Shown here in pieces: positions 16,326 to 24,908 of a stretch of 56,279 nt of DNA. Source of the DNA: Methanobrevibacter boviskoreani JH1 (GTDB taxonomy: Archaea > Methanobacteriota > Methanobacteria > Methanobacteriales > Methanobacteriaceae); the NCBI RefSeq assembly GCF_000320505.1, contig NZ_BAGX02000010.1:1-56279 (forward strand), in the 5' to 3' direction. Position numbers and translations under genes: made by a program. The stretch's first letter is position 1, and the number at the start of each line of letters is the position of its first letter. The notes under the pieces were generated by a model. It did not search any database. It was not told the DNA's origin and saw only the letters and a list, made by a program, of their open reading frames with translations.

Positions 16326-16814
16326 ATGAGCGGATTAATTGTTTATTATTCATATAAAAATCATACGAGACTGATTGCAGAAAAAATTAGTGAGATTACA
16401 GGTTTTGATTTATGTGAAATTGAAACTGTTGAGGATTATACAGATGATTATGACATGCTTGTAGATGAGACTGTAGATAATTTAAAAAGTCAAACCAAGC
16501 CGGAATTACAACTATTGGATAAAGAAATATCTAATTATGATACAATTGTAGTTGGAAGTCCTGTATGGTGGTATACCATAGCTCCACCTATTAGAACATT
16601 CTTATCCTCAAATGATTTTACAGGAAAAACTGTTATACCATTTGTAACTCATGCTGGATGGCCAAGATCTGCTATTAAAGAGGCAAACAAACTTGCAGAG
16701 GCAAATGGTGCAAATGTGAAAAATCCAATAGAAATCCAATTTACAACAGATCATGATGCAAATGATTTAGTTACATCTAATGGGGATATTAAATCATGGA
16801 TAAATAGTTTATAA
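16326..16814 (+). CDS. Flavodoxin-family protein
   Basis: The 162-residue protein starts GLIVYYSYKNHTRLIAEKI, with the FMN phosphate-binding loop S-Y-K-N-H-T-R, then VVGSPVWWYTIAPPIRTFL (the second FMN loop with stacking aromatics) and TGKTVIPFVTHAGWP (the third). It is of the flavodoxin_4 type, a soluble electron carrier or NAD(P)H-quinone-reductase-like flavoprotein, plausible in redox stress response of an anaerobe. ATG is preceded by AAAGTGATAAA. It is transcribed alone. Confidence 0.88.
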   Translation: MSGLIVYYSYKNHTRLIAEKISEITGFDLCEIETVEDYTDDYDMLVDETVDNLKSQTKPELQLLDKEISNYDTIVVGSPVWWYTIAPPIRTFLSSNDFTGKTVIPFVTHAGWPRSAIKEANKLAEANGANVKNPIEIQFTTDHDANDLVTSNGDIKSWINSL

Positions 16815-16893
16815 TTAAAAATATATTTTTAATTTTATTTTTTATTTAATTTTAAATTTAAGTAGTTTCCATCTATTTAATGAATCCATTTAT

Positions 16894-17223
16894 TTATTTT
16901 TTAAATTTAAGTGGTGCCCATTCTATTTCAACATTATTGGAATCATTCAAAACCCAATTATAGGTTCTCATTTCAAGATTATTTTTTAAAATTTCTAACT
17001 GATTGCCACTTTTTTGAAGTCTATAAACCTTAGCTTTAACCTTGTCTAGTTCTGCTGATACTTTTGCCTCATCTTTATTCTCATCAAGTATTGATTTTAA
17101 GGTTTTAATGGTAATGATATAACTAAGTTCATAATATTTGTCCTCGGTTGTTTTAACTTCAAGTTTATTTAATCTCTCTTCTGCAGTATTACATCTTTTT
17201 TGAATCTCAATCCTACTTTTCAT
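16894..17223 (-). CDS. Coiled-coil hypothetical protein
   Basis: The 109-residue helical protein has heptad-like leucine spacing (AEERLNKLEVKT, ELDKVKAKVYRLQKSGNQLEIL) and a C-terminal tail with a W-x-P motif (VEIEWAPLKFKK). It has no signal or membrane segment and is not recognised as a known family. It is convergent with the flavodoxin gene and divergent from the Nudix gene. The ribosome binding site is weak, so the start is uncertain. Confidence 0.55.
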   Translation of the reverse strand: MKSRIEIQKRCNTAEERLNKLEVKTTEDKYYELSYIITIKTLKSILDENKDEAKVSAELDKVKAKVYRLQKSGNQLEILKNNLEMRTYNWVLNDSNNVEIEWAPLKFKK

Positions 17224-17351
17224 ATTATTAATTTATTAATTTTATTTTATCATAATTTTTTTGTTTTAAATTTAAGTTTTAAAAAAATTATAATAATCTT
17301 TAATTATATTTAAAAACAAATAATATTTTAATTATAAATTAGAGGGATTTA

Positions 17352-17735
17352 ATGAAGAAGTTACATGTAGTAGCAGCAATTATTAAAAAAGATGATAAAA
17401 TTTTAGCTACTCAACGTGGATATGGTGAATTTAAAGGTCTTTGGGAGTTTCCTGGTGGAAAAATTGAAAATGGTGAATCCAAGAAGGAAGCTTTAATTAG
17501 GGAAATCAAAGAAGAGTTAAATGCAGATATTAAAATTGATAAATTTGCTTTAGATATAAAATGGCAATATCCTGATTTTTATTTATATATGTCTTGTTAT
17601 GAATGTAGTTTAGAAAGCGATTTAAAGCTTCTAGAACATATGGATGGAAAATGGTTAAGTAAAGATGAATTAGATTCAGTTCAATGGATTGAAGCGGATA
17701 TAAAAGTTGTAAATTACTTGAAGGAAAATCTTTAG
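17352..17735 (+). CDS. Nudix hydrolase, MutT-like
   Basis: The 127-residue protein has the Nudix box beginning GKIENGESKKEALIREIKEE (residues 36-55, pattern G-x5-E-x7-R-E-x2-E-E), preceded by LWEFPGG as in MutT/8-oxo-dGTP diphosphatases. It lies 15 nt upstream of the PLD-helicase gene in the same direction, with AAGAGG between, so the two are an operon. Nudix genes are repeatedly found beside, or fused to, DUF3427 helicases, so it may work with the helicase rather than in general pool cleaning. Confidence 0.88.
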   Translation: MKKLHVVAAIIKKDDKILATQRGYGEFKGLWEFPGGKIENGESKKEALIREIKEELNADIKIDKFALDIKWQYPDFYLYMSCYECSLESDLKLLEHMDGKWLSKDELDSVQWIEADIKVVNYLKENL

Positions 17736-17750
17736 AAAAGAGGTTTGTAG

Positions 17751-20672
17751 ATGTCTAATGGTGAAGAGATTTTGGAAGGGGCAAAAATTGCTTTTGTTGA
17801 TAAGGACCTCCAATCTTATGATGGTTTAAAACCTAAATTAATTGTAAATAATGATGGTAATAAGGTTATAAATTCAATTAAAGAAGAGTTACATAGATGT
17901 GAAGAATTTTATATTAGTGTTGCATTTATTACTATGGGGGGTATAACTCCTTTATTACAGGATTTTAAAGAGCTTGAAGCTAAGAATATTAAAGGAAAAA
18001 TCATTACTACAAATTACCTGAATTTTACAGAACCTGCTGCTTTAAAGAAACTTAATGAATTTGAAAACATTGAGGTTAAATTCTCTCAAGAAGAGGGTTT
18101 TCATACTAAAGGTTATATTTTTAAGGATAAAAATGTTTATAAGGGAATTATTGGAAGTTCTAATATTACTTTAAATGCATTAACCATTAATAAAGAATGG
18201 AATATTGGTTTTTCATCTTTAAATAATGGTGAAATTATTAAGAATTTATTTGATGAATTTAAAATCTTATGGGATGAGTCAAAGGATCTTATAGATATTA
18301 TTGATGAATATGAAAAAATTTATAATGAAAATAAAAGGGCTTTAGAGACAAATAAAGAGATTTTAGATGATAAAATTGATGGGAAGAATTTAACACCAAA
18401 TTCAATGCAAATTGATTTTTTAAATAATATTGATGATTTGATTAGTAAAGGAGAAAATAAAGCTCTTTTAGTATCTGCAACAGGTACAGGTAAAACATAT
18501 GCATCTGCTTTTGCAGTTAAAAAATTTAATCCAGATAAATTCTTATTTTTAGTTCACAGGGAACAAATTGCAAAACAAGCAATGAAAACCTTTAAAAAGG
18601 TTTTTAAAGATGAAGATTATAAGTTTGGATTATTATCAGGTAATTCCAAACAATATGATAAGTATTATCTCTTCTCAACTATTCAAACTATGTCTAAAGA
18701 TGATGTTTACAGTAAGTTTAGAAGAGATGAATTTGACTATATCATTATAGATGAGGTACATAAGGCAGGTGCAGCTAGTTATCAGAAAATATTGAATTAT
18801 TTTACACCTAAATTCTGTCTTGGAATGTCAGCATCTCCTGAGAGAACAGATGGTTATAATATTTATGAATTATTTGATTATAATGTGGCACTTAATATTA
18901 GACTTCAGGATGCTCTTGAAGAGGATTTACTTTGTCCATTCCATTATTTTGGAATTACTGATTTAACTGTTAATGGTAAAGTTTTAGATGATAACTCTGA
19001 TTTTCAATATTTGGTATCTGATGATAGAATCAATTATATACTTGAACAATCTGAATACTATGGATATTCTGGAGATAGACTTAAAGCACTTGTATTCTGT
19101 AGTACTAAAAAAGAAGCTAAAGAACTAGCTAAAGGATTTAATAATAAAGGTCATCCTACAGTTGCACTTACTGGTGAAAATTCTCAAGAGGAAAGGGAAG
19201 ATGCAATAAGAAGATTAACTGGTGATGATGTAGAGGATAAATTAGAGTATATTATTACTGTAGATATATTTAATGAGGGAGTAGATATTCCAGAAATTAA
19301 TCAGGTATTACTTGTAAGGCCTACTCAATCATCAATTATTTTTATTCAACAATTGGGAAGGGGTTTACGTAAATTTAAAAATAAGGAATATGTAGTTATT
19401 ATTGACTTTATTGGAAACTATAAAAACAATTTCTTAATTCCTATTGCATTATCTGGAGATAAATCATATGATAAGGATATTATCCGAAAATATCTTATGG
19501 AGGGAAACAAAATAATTAAAGGCTCATCTTCTATAAGTTTTGATGAGATATCTAAAAAGAGAATATATAATGCAATTAATAAGGCAACCTTTAAGACTGC
19601 ATTATTTAAAGATAAATATCTGAATCTAAAATATAAATTAGGAAGAATTCCTTATTTAGTTGATTTTTATGAAAATGGTGATTTAGATCCTTATTTAATA
19701 ATAAGTCATAATAGTTTTGACTCTTATTATAACTTCTTAAAGAAATATGATAAAGATTATGATGAGTATTTATCTGATGAAGAGGTTAAATCATTAAAAT
19801 TTATTACTGATAATTTTGCTGATGGTAAAAGACCACATGAACTTTTAATTCTAAAAATATTGTCCTTAAACCATTATTTTACAATTGAATTAGTGGAAAA
19901 AGCTTTAAAAGACTATAATATTTTCAATGATTTTAAATCTATAAAACATTCATTTAGAATGTTTATTTTAAGTTTCTTTAAAGGTGGAGATAAGGAAAAA
20001 TATTCTGGAATAAATTACTTTGACTTTAATGACAGTGATTTAGATAATTTAGAAAATCTTAAAGATAAAAAATATGATATATCAGATGATTTTAAAAGAT
20101 TTTTAAGTTCAGATGTTTATAAAAAACATTTTAATGATTTAGTTGACTATGCCCTTTTAAGGTATAAAACAAGGTATAATGAGCAAACAGAAGGAGAAAA
20201 TTTAAAGCTATTTGAGAAATATTCTAGAAAAGATGTTTGTCGTTTATTAAATTGGCCGGAAAATGAAAGTTCAACTATTTATGGGTACTCTATTAAGTAT
20301 GATACCTGCCCTATCTTTGTAACATATAAAAAGAAGGAAGATATTTCAAGTAGTACAAAGTATGAAGATGCATTTGAATCAAGGGATATTTTTAGTTGGA
20401 TGACAAGAAGTAAAGTTAAATTAACTAGTAAGGAGTCTCAGGAAATAATAAATAATCAAAACCTTAAAATCCATTTATTCATTAATAAAAGTGATGATGA
20501 AGGAAACAGTTTTTATTATATGGGGCAAGTAGATCCAATTAAAGATATGTGGACTGAAACAACAATTAGAAACGATAAAGGTAAAGAGTTACCTATTGTT
20601 AATTTTAAACTTAAATTACATACTACTGTTAAAGAAGATTTATATAATTATTTCATGGATAATATTGAATAG
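17751..20672 (+). CDS. PLD-like nuclease / SF2 helicase / DUF3427 protein
   Basis: This 973-residue three-part protein has an N-terminal phospholipase-D-like nuclease (H118-x-K120, then GSSNIT at 135-140). A superfamily 2 helicase follows with SATGTGKTYAS (Walker A, ~242-252), IIIDEVHKAG (DEVH box, ~331-340), GMSASPERTDG (motif III) and QQLGRGLRKF (motif VI). A C-terminal DUF3427-type region spans about residue 600 to the end. The predicted role is ATP-driven DNA translocation with nucleolytic cleavage, probably in defence or repair. The ribosome binding site AGAGG lies before the ATG. It is one operon with the Nudix gene, and codon use is strongly AT-biased. Confidence 0.87.
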   Translation: MSNGEEILEGAKIAFVDKDLQSYDGLKPKLIVNNDGNKVINSIKEELHRCEEFYISVAFITMGGITPLLQDFKELEAKNIKGKIITTNYLNFTEPAALKKLNEFENIEVKFSQEEGFHTKGYIFKDKNVYKGIIGSSNITLNALTINKEWNIGFSSLNNGEIIKNLFDEFKILWDESKDLIDIIDEYEKIYNENKRALETNKEILDDKIDGKNLTPNSMQIDFLNNIDDLISKGENKALLVSATGTGKTYASAFAVKKFNPDKFLFLVHREQIAKQAMKTFKKVFKDEDYKFGLLSGNSKQYDKYYLFSTIQTMSKDDVYSKFRRDEFDYIIIDEVHKAGAASYQKILNYFTPKFCLGMSASPERTDGYNIYELFDYNVALNIRLQDALEEDLLCPFHYFGITDLTVNGKVLDDNSDFQYLVSDDRINYILEQSEYYGYSGDRLKALVFCSTKKEAKELAKGFNNKGHPTVALTGENSQEEREDAIRRLTGDDVEDKLEYIITVDIFNEGVDIPEINQVLLVRPTQSSIIFIQQLGRGLRKFKNKEYVVIIDFIGNYKNNFLIPIALSGDKSYDKDIIRKYLMEGNKIIKGSSSISFDEISKKRIYNAINKATFKTALFKDKYLNLKYKLGRIPYLVDFYENGDLDPYLIISHNSFDSYYNFLKKYDKDYDEYLSDEEVKSLKFITDNFADGKRPHELLILKILSLNHYFTIELVEKALKDYNIFNDFKSIKHSFRMFILSFFKGGDKEKYSGINYFDFNDSDLDNLENLKDKKYDISDDFKRFLSSDVYKKHFNDLVDYALLRYKTRYNEQTEGENLKLFEKYSRKDVCRLLNWPENESSTIYGYSIKYDTCPIFVTYKKKEDISSSTKYEDAFESRDIFSWMTRSKVKLTSKESQEIINNQNLKIHLFINKSDDEGNSFYYMGQVDPIKDMWTETTIRNDKGKELPIVNFKLKLHTTVKEDLYNYFMDNIE

Positions 20673-20815
20673 TTATGATTTAATTTTTAATAATTAAACA
20701 TTAATGTAACATAGTAAACTATACATATCTTAAATATAAAATTCTTAATTGTATTTAGAAATAAGTATATAAAATATTTTTTATAGTGAAATATTTAATT
20801 ATAGGAATAAAAACA

Positions 20816-21460
20816 ATGAAAAAATTATATATCTTTGATTTTGATGGCACTTTGCTTAATACAATTGTAGACTCAATGGAATGTTTTAATAATGTTTTAA
20901 GTTCATATGGCTTACCAAGATATTCTGTTGATGATTATTCAAATATTGTTTATGATGATTTTTTAAAGTTTTTAAAGGATTTACATAAACAACATAGTGA
21001 TATCAGTGTCTCAGATTTCTTTTTAAAGTTTGATACAGATTATAATAAAATTGAAAAGCCTCATACTCATGTTTATGATGGTATTTATCAGATGTTAGAT
21101 TCTCTAAAAGCTAAAAATATAGACTTAGCTATTTGTTCTAATAAATATGGGCCAAATCTCATTGATCTTGTTGATGAATTCTTTAAGGACTATGAATTCA
21201 TTGACATATCCGGTTCTGTTGTGGAAAAACCAGATAAGCCAGATCCATATAGATTAAATGAAATCATAAACAATTCTAGTTATAACAGAGATGAGGTTTT
21301 ATATATTGGTGATAAGAATACTGATATATTAACAGCAAAGAATGCCAATTTGGATATGCTGCTTGTAACATGGGGTCAATCTACGGAAAAAGACTATTTA
21401 AGTGATTATCCATTAAAATTTGTAAAAAATCCTATTGAAATTGCTAATTTAAATATATAA
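20816..21460 (+). CDS. HAD-superfamily phosphatase, paralogue 4
   Basis: The 214-residue HAD hydrolase has FDFDGTLLNT (motif I), AICSNKYG (motif II), VEKPDKPDPYRLN (motif III) and IGDKNTDI (motif IV), and ends YPLKFVKNPIEIANLNI. It is closely related to the three copies at 7.6-10.9 kb but lies 10 kb away, behind the helicase. The start is ATG 20816, with AGGA upstream. The in-frame GTG 20786 extension has no ribosome binding site and encodes a non-conserved tail. Confidence 0.85.
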   Translation: MKKLYIFDFDGTLLNTIVDSMECFNNVLSSYGLPRYSVDDYSNIVYDDFLKFLKDLHKQHSDISVSDFFLKFDTDYNKIEKPHTHVYDGIYQMLDSLKAKNIDLAICSNKYGPNLIDLVDEFFKDYEFIDISGSVVEKPDKPDPYRLNEIINNSSYNRDEVLYIGDKNTDILTAKNANLDMLLVTWGQSTEKDYLSDYPLKFVKNPIEIANLNI

Positions 21461-21538
21461 ATACTAGTTTTATCTAAAATATACTTATATTTTATTTTTA
21501 ATTTTTTTTAAACTAATTTTTCAAATTAAGCTGATAAC

Positions 21539-22765
21539 ATGACATATCAAGATGATGCTGTAGTTATAGACAATGATGTATTTGAGATTATCAAGGAAGC
21601 ATTTGACAAGGAAGTAGAAACAAATGATTCAAAATATAGGGAAAATCTATTTAATCAAATAAAGGATTATTTTGTTAAAACGGATGATGGTTCCTATTCA
21701 ATAAAATCAAGACCAATTAACAATAAGGTTGAGACATTACACACCAAATCAGGTGCAATATCAGAAAGCTTTAAAAAATTTATAGATCCGTTAAAACTTG
21801 ACTATTCAAGGGATATAGCTATTTTGGATATCTGTGCAGGTCTAGGTTATAATACTTCAGCAGCGGTTTTTGATTTTATGCAACATACAGATAATACAAC
21901 CAGTCTTAAAGTGGATATGGTTGAAATATCCCCCGAGACATTGGCCTGTGGAATGATTGTACCTTCTCCAATTGCGGAACATGATATTGTTAAAAAGGCT
22001 ATTGAAGATGAGTTAGTTCGTTCTAATTTTGCATCACTTCACCTTGGGTCATTTGAAATCCCAGACAACATTGATATCTCAGTTTTTATTGAGGATGCAA
22101 GACAAACTGTTCAGAGATTAGAGGATAATACCTATGATGCAATATTTCTGGATCCTTTCTCACAGACCATGGCACCTGAGTTATTTACATGTGACTTGTT
22201 TAAGGAGTTTAAAAGGGTCATTAAGGATAACGGAATTGTTGCAACATATACCTCATCAGCACCTGTAAGAGGCGGGTTTATTGAAGCAGGTTTTCATGTT
22301 GGTGAAGGACCAGTTTTTGGTCGTTTCCAAGGTGGCACTATAGCTAGTCCAAATCCTGAAACTTTAGGTAAATCTTTAAATATCCTTGATGAACGACGTA
22401 TTGCATTATCAGATGTTGGTATACCATTTAGGGATATTAACCTTAATAGTTCAAGTGATGGAATCAATCAGGTTAGGACAGAAGAAAGACATGAGAAAAG
22501 ACATGTAAGTAAAATATCCTCAGCTGTAAAAACACCAATATTTTTAGGTGAAGATATAGATGATGCTCCACTTAAAAGGAGAGTCGAAAGGAATTTAGCA
22601 AAAGTTAATATTCCGGGTGTAAAATCTGATGAGGCTTACTATATTATAGAACCTCAAAATGGTTACAGTGAAGATTCAAATTTAAAACATAACTCAAGAG
22701 ATAGGATATTAGACATGTCTAAAAGATTAGATGATGTAATCAATGGTAAATTTAATGGTAATTAG
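21539..22765 (+). CDS. MnmC-like SAM-dependent methyltransferase
   Basis: The 408-residue protein has ILDICAGLGYNTSAA (SAM motif I), a DMVEISPETLACG acidic loop, and DAIFLDPFSQTMAPELFT with ATYTSSAPVRGGFIEAGF. These are the signature segments of the DUF752/MnmC methyltransferase domain acting on 5-aminomethyl-2-thiouridine at tRNA wobble positions. The family's QTRSG-like N-terminal stretch is represented by VETLHTKSGAISESF. The C-terminal ~130 residues are an archaeal extension. There is no FAD oxidase domain, so it corresponds to the stand-alone methyltransferase half of bacterial MnmC. Confidence 0.8.
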   Translation: MTYQDDAVVIDNDVFEIIKEAFDKEVETNDSKYRENLFNQIKDYFVKTDDGSYSIKSRPINNKVETLHTKSGAISESFKKFIDPLKLDYSRDIAILDICAGLGYNTSAAVFDFMQHTDNTTSLKVDMVEISPETLACGMIVPSPIAEHDIVKKAIEDELVRSNFASLHLGSFEIPDNIDISVFIEDARQTVQRLEDNTYDAIFLDPFSQTMAPELFTCDLFKEFKRVIKDNGIVATYTSSAPVRGGFIEAGFHVGEGPVFGRFQGGTIASPNPETLGKSLNILDERRIALSDVGIPFRDINLNSSSDGINQVRTEERHEKRHVSKISSAVKTPIFLGEDIDDAPLKRRVERNLAKVNIPGVKSDEAYYIIEPQNGYSEDSNLKHNSRDRILDMSKRLDDVINGKFNGN

Positions 22766-22930
22766 AAATAATTAATTATTTTTTTTTTATGAACTTAAAA
22801 TTAAAGTTTTTATTTAATTTATCTATTTATTAACTTTTCGATTTAAAATGTTTACTTCTTAAAAGTTCAAATTAGTTAAATTTAAAAGTATTAAAAAGTA
22901 ATGTAAATATATCGTATTGAAGTGATTATT

Positions 22931-23170
22931 ATGGCAGATAATGATGTATGTATGGTTGGAGTTTTTTCAGATGAGTTTATGGAAAAATACACAAAATTTT
23001 CATCATTTGACCAGATGAAAAGGGAATCTCCATTGTCAAATGTAAAAACAGCAGATCTATTTGATAACAAGAGATGGGATAAGTTTGTTAAAAAAACGAC
23101 TCAATTTGATTCATGGAAGGAAATGTTATTAAAATCTGCAAATGAACAATTAAAAGAAGATAAAATCTAA
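22931..23170 (+). CDS. Small hypothetical protein
   Basis: The 79-residue acidic/basic protein begins MADNDVCMVGVFSDEF and is mostly helical, with KRWDKFVKKTTQFDSW. The ATG at 22931 follows GTG-ATTATT; the in-frame GTG at 22922 is part of the ribosome binding site. I do not recognise a function. It lies just upstream of transcription factor S but 143 nt away. Confidence 0.6.
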   Translation: MADNDVCMVGVFSDEFMEKYTKFSSFDQMKRESPLSNVKTADLFDNKRWDKFVKKTTQFDSWKEMLLKSANEQLKEDKI

Positions 23171-23313
23171 AGGGAAATTTAAAACAATTATTTATTTTAA
23201 TTTATGGTAATGAATTAATCATTATGAATTATTTTAATAATTGTAAAATAAAATTAGTCTAAGAGATAATAAACAAAGGAATAAAACAAAACGATATAAG
23301 AGGTTTTAATTAA

Positions 23314-23634
23314 ATGAAATTCTGTCCAAAGTGTGGTGCAATGATTCTTCCATCTGCTGATGGTAAATTGAAATGTAAATGTGGTTATGAAGAAAGTTTA
23401 ACTAAAGAAGAAGTTAAAGATGAATACAGTTTTGAGGGAGAGAAAAACGAAGAACAAAAAGTGGTAGTTACCACTCCAGATGATGTTGTACTTCCAACTA
23501 CTAAAATTACATGTTATAAATGTGGAGGTACTGTGGGATATTGGTGGACTCTTCAAACAAGATCTGCTGATGAGGCTCCTACTTACTTTATCAGATGTGC
23601 TAAATGTGGAAACACCTGGCGTCAAAGTAATTAA
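23314..23634 (+). CDS. tfs: Transcription elongation factor S (TFIIS-like)
   Basis: The 106-residue protein has an N-terminal zinc ribbon (CPKCGAMILPS, CKCGYEE). After a charged linker comes a C-terminal zinc ribbon TCYKCGGTVGYWW with the catalytic loop QTRSADEAPT (the D-E pair that stimulates transcript cleavage) and IRCAKCGNTWRQ. The length and order match archaeal TFS, which rescues backtracked RNA polymerase. ATG is preceded by AGAGG. Confidence 0.93.
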   Translation: MKFCPKCGAMILPSADGKLKCKCGYEESLTKEEVKDEYSFEGEKNEEQKVVVTTPDDVVLPTTKITCYKCGGTVGYWWTLQTRSADEAPTYFIRCAKCGNTWRQSN

Positions 23635-23954
23635 TTACTCTTTTTTTAATTATATTCTATCTATTTTTCTTTAAATTGAATTATTAATTGTATTAATCTA
23701 TAAAAAACAGTGCAATATTATTTTAAAAAACAACTTTTAAGATAAAAAGCTTTAAGTTATTAATTTTAAAAAATAGGGTTTTAATATCAAATTAAGATTT
23801 AAGGCATGGATCTTTAAAAATAGAATTTTAATTTAAAAATAGGCTTAGGTTAAAAGTCTTAAAAAAATACATTTTTATTTGAAAAATAGTCTTTGGTTTA
23901 AAAAAATTAAAGAATTAAAAAAATGTAAGTGTAAACATGTTTATTTACACTTTT
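23635..23954. other. Gap with degenerate TTAAAAATAG repeats
   Basis: No gene is seen. Four or more diverged copies of a TTTAAAAATAGnnTTTnAnTT element occur between about 23760 and 23905, between the converging TFS and signal-anchored genes. Confidence 0.4.
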
Positions 23955-24302
23955 TTATGCTACGTTTTCAAAATTGCCGTTTTTTCTTTGTTGGTAAATT
24001 TCAGGATATTTTTCAGCATATTCTTCTTCACTCATATACCTTTTTTCACCATTTACCATTTCATAGTATGTATCATTATTATTCAAGTCACCACCTTCTA
24101 TATTAACATCAGCAGTTCCATTACTATTATTTAAATCACTTGTATTATCAGTTAAATTAATTGTAGCATTAGTTGAATTGTTTTCTAATGTTGTATTATT
24201 ATTTGTGTTGTCGGTGGTAATTATTCCGCTTGTAACAACTAAACCAAGTGCTAATCCTACAATTAATACAATCAATATTAGTGTAAATGATTTGCTTGCT
24301 AT
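23955..24302 (-). CDS. Signal-anchored Asn/Thr-rich surface protein, putative AUA start
   Basis: The product has a short basic start, one hydrophobic segment (LILIVLIVGLALGLVV) and an extracellular part extremely rich in Asn, Thr and Ser with many N-x-T/S sequons. It ends with a charged EMVNGEKRYMSEEEYAEKYP tail. It is predicted to be membrane-anchored and glycosylated outside. The ribosome binding site GAGGTG is followed after 6 nt by ATA (24302-24300). An in-frame GTG (24311-24309) is inside the ribosome binding site, and no ATG or TTG lies before the membrane segment. It resembles the protein at 32297 in architecture. Confidence 0.65.
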   Translation of the reverse strand: MASKSFTLILIVLIVGLALGLVVTSGIITTDNTNNNTTLENNSTNATINLTDNTSDLNNSNGTADVNIEGGDLNNNDTYYEMVNGEKRYMSEEEYAEKYPEIYQQRKNGNFENVA

Positions 24303-24908
24303 ATTAATCACCTCTTTAATAACTATTAGAACATTATCTAAATCTCTTAAAATAAGTGATTTTTAAATAATATTCAATTTTTAAAATTTATTTGATTTGC
24401 TTGTTTAATTAACTATCTTTTTTAATATTTATATAATTTTTGCAAAAAGAATTTATAAAATCTTATAATTTTGCAATATCTCTATAAAATTTTTTTCAAG
24501 ATATTTTTCTAGAAATAATTTATTTAAATAGTATATATAATAATTAAACGAAATTGATATCTGGTTATGAAAGTAGAAATAATAAGTAGATTTTTACTTT
24601 ATTAGACATTTGAGAATCTTTAATGTCCCAATTAATATTTTAAATTTATATGAATAACTGATAAATTTATTAATTCTTAACTGGTGGATGTGATACTTGT
24701 ATATGACATTCATTTGATTATCTTTTAGGATATGGTTTTGATTTTTAATTTTCTATTTATCATTAAATTATTGATTAGTTCAAACTATTTTTTTATTCCA
24801 TATCTAAATACTACAAACCATTAAATAATTTATTATACAAAACATTCTTATAATAAATACTAATTTTTATTTTAACTATTTTTTTATAATTTTTAATGAG
24901 GAAAATTA
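24303..24908. other. ~600-nt promoter region between divergent genes
   Basis: This very AT-rich stretch has no supportable ORF. It contains several TATA-like sequences on both strands and serves as the upstream region of the signal-anchored protein and tgtA. Confidence 0.45.
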
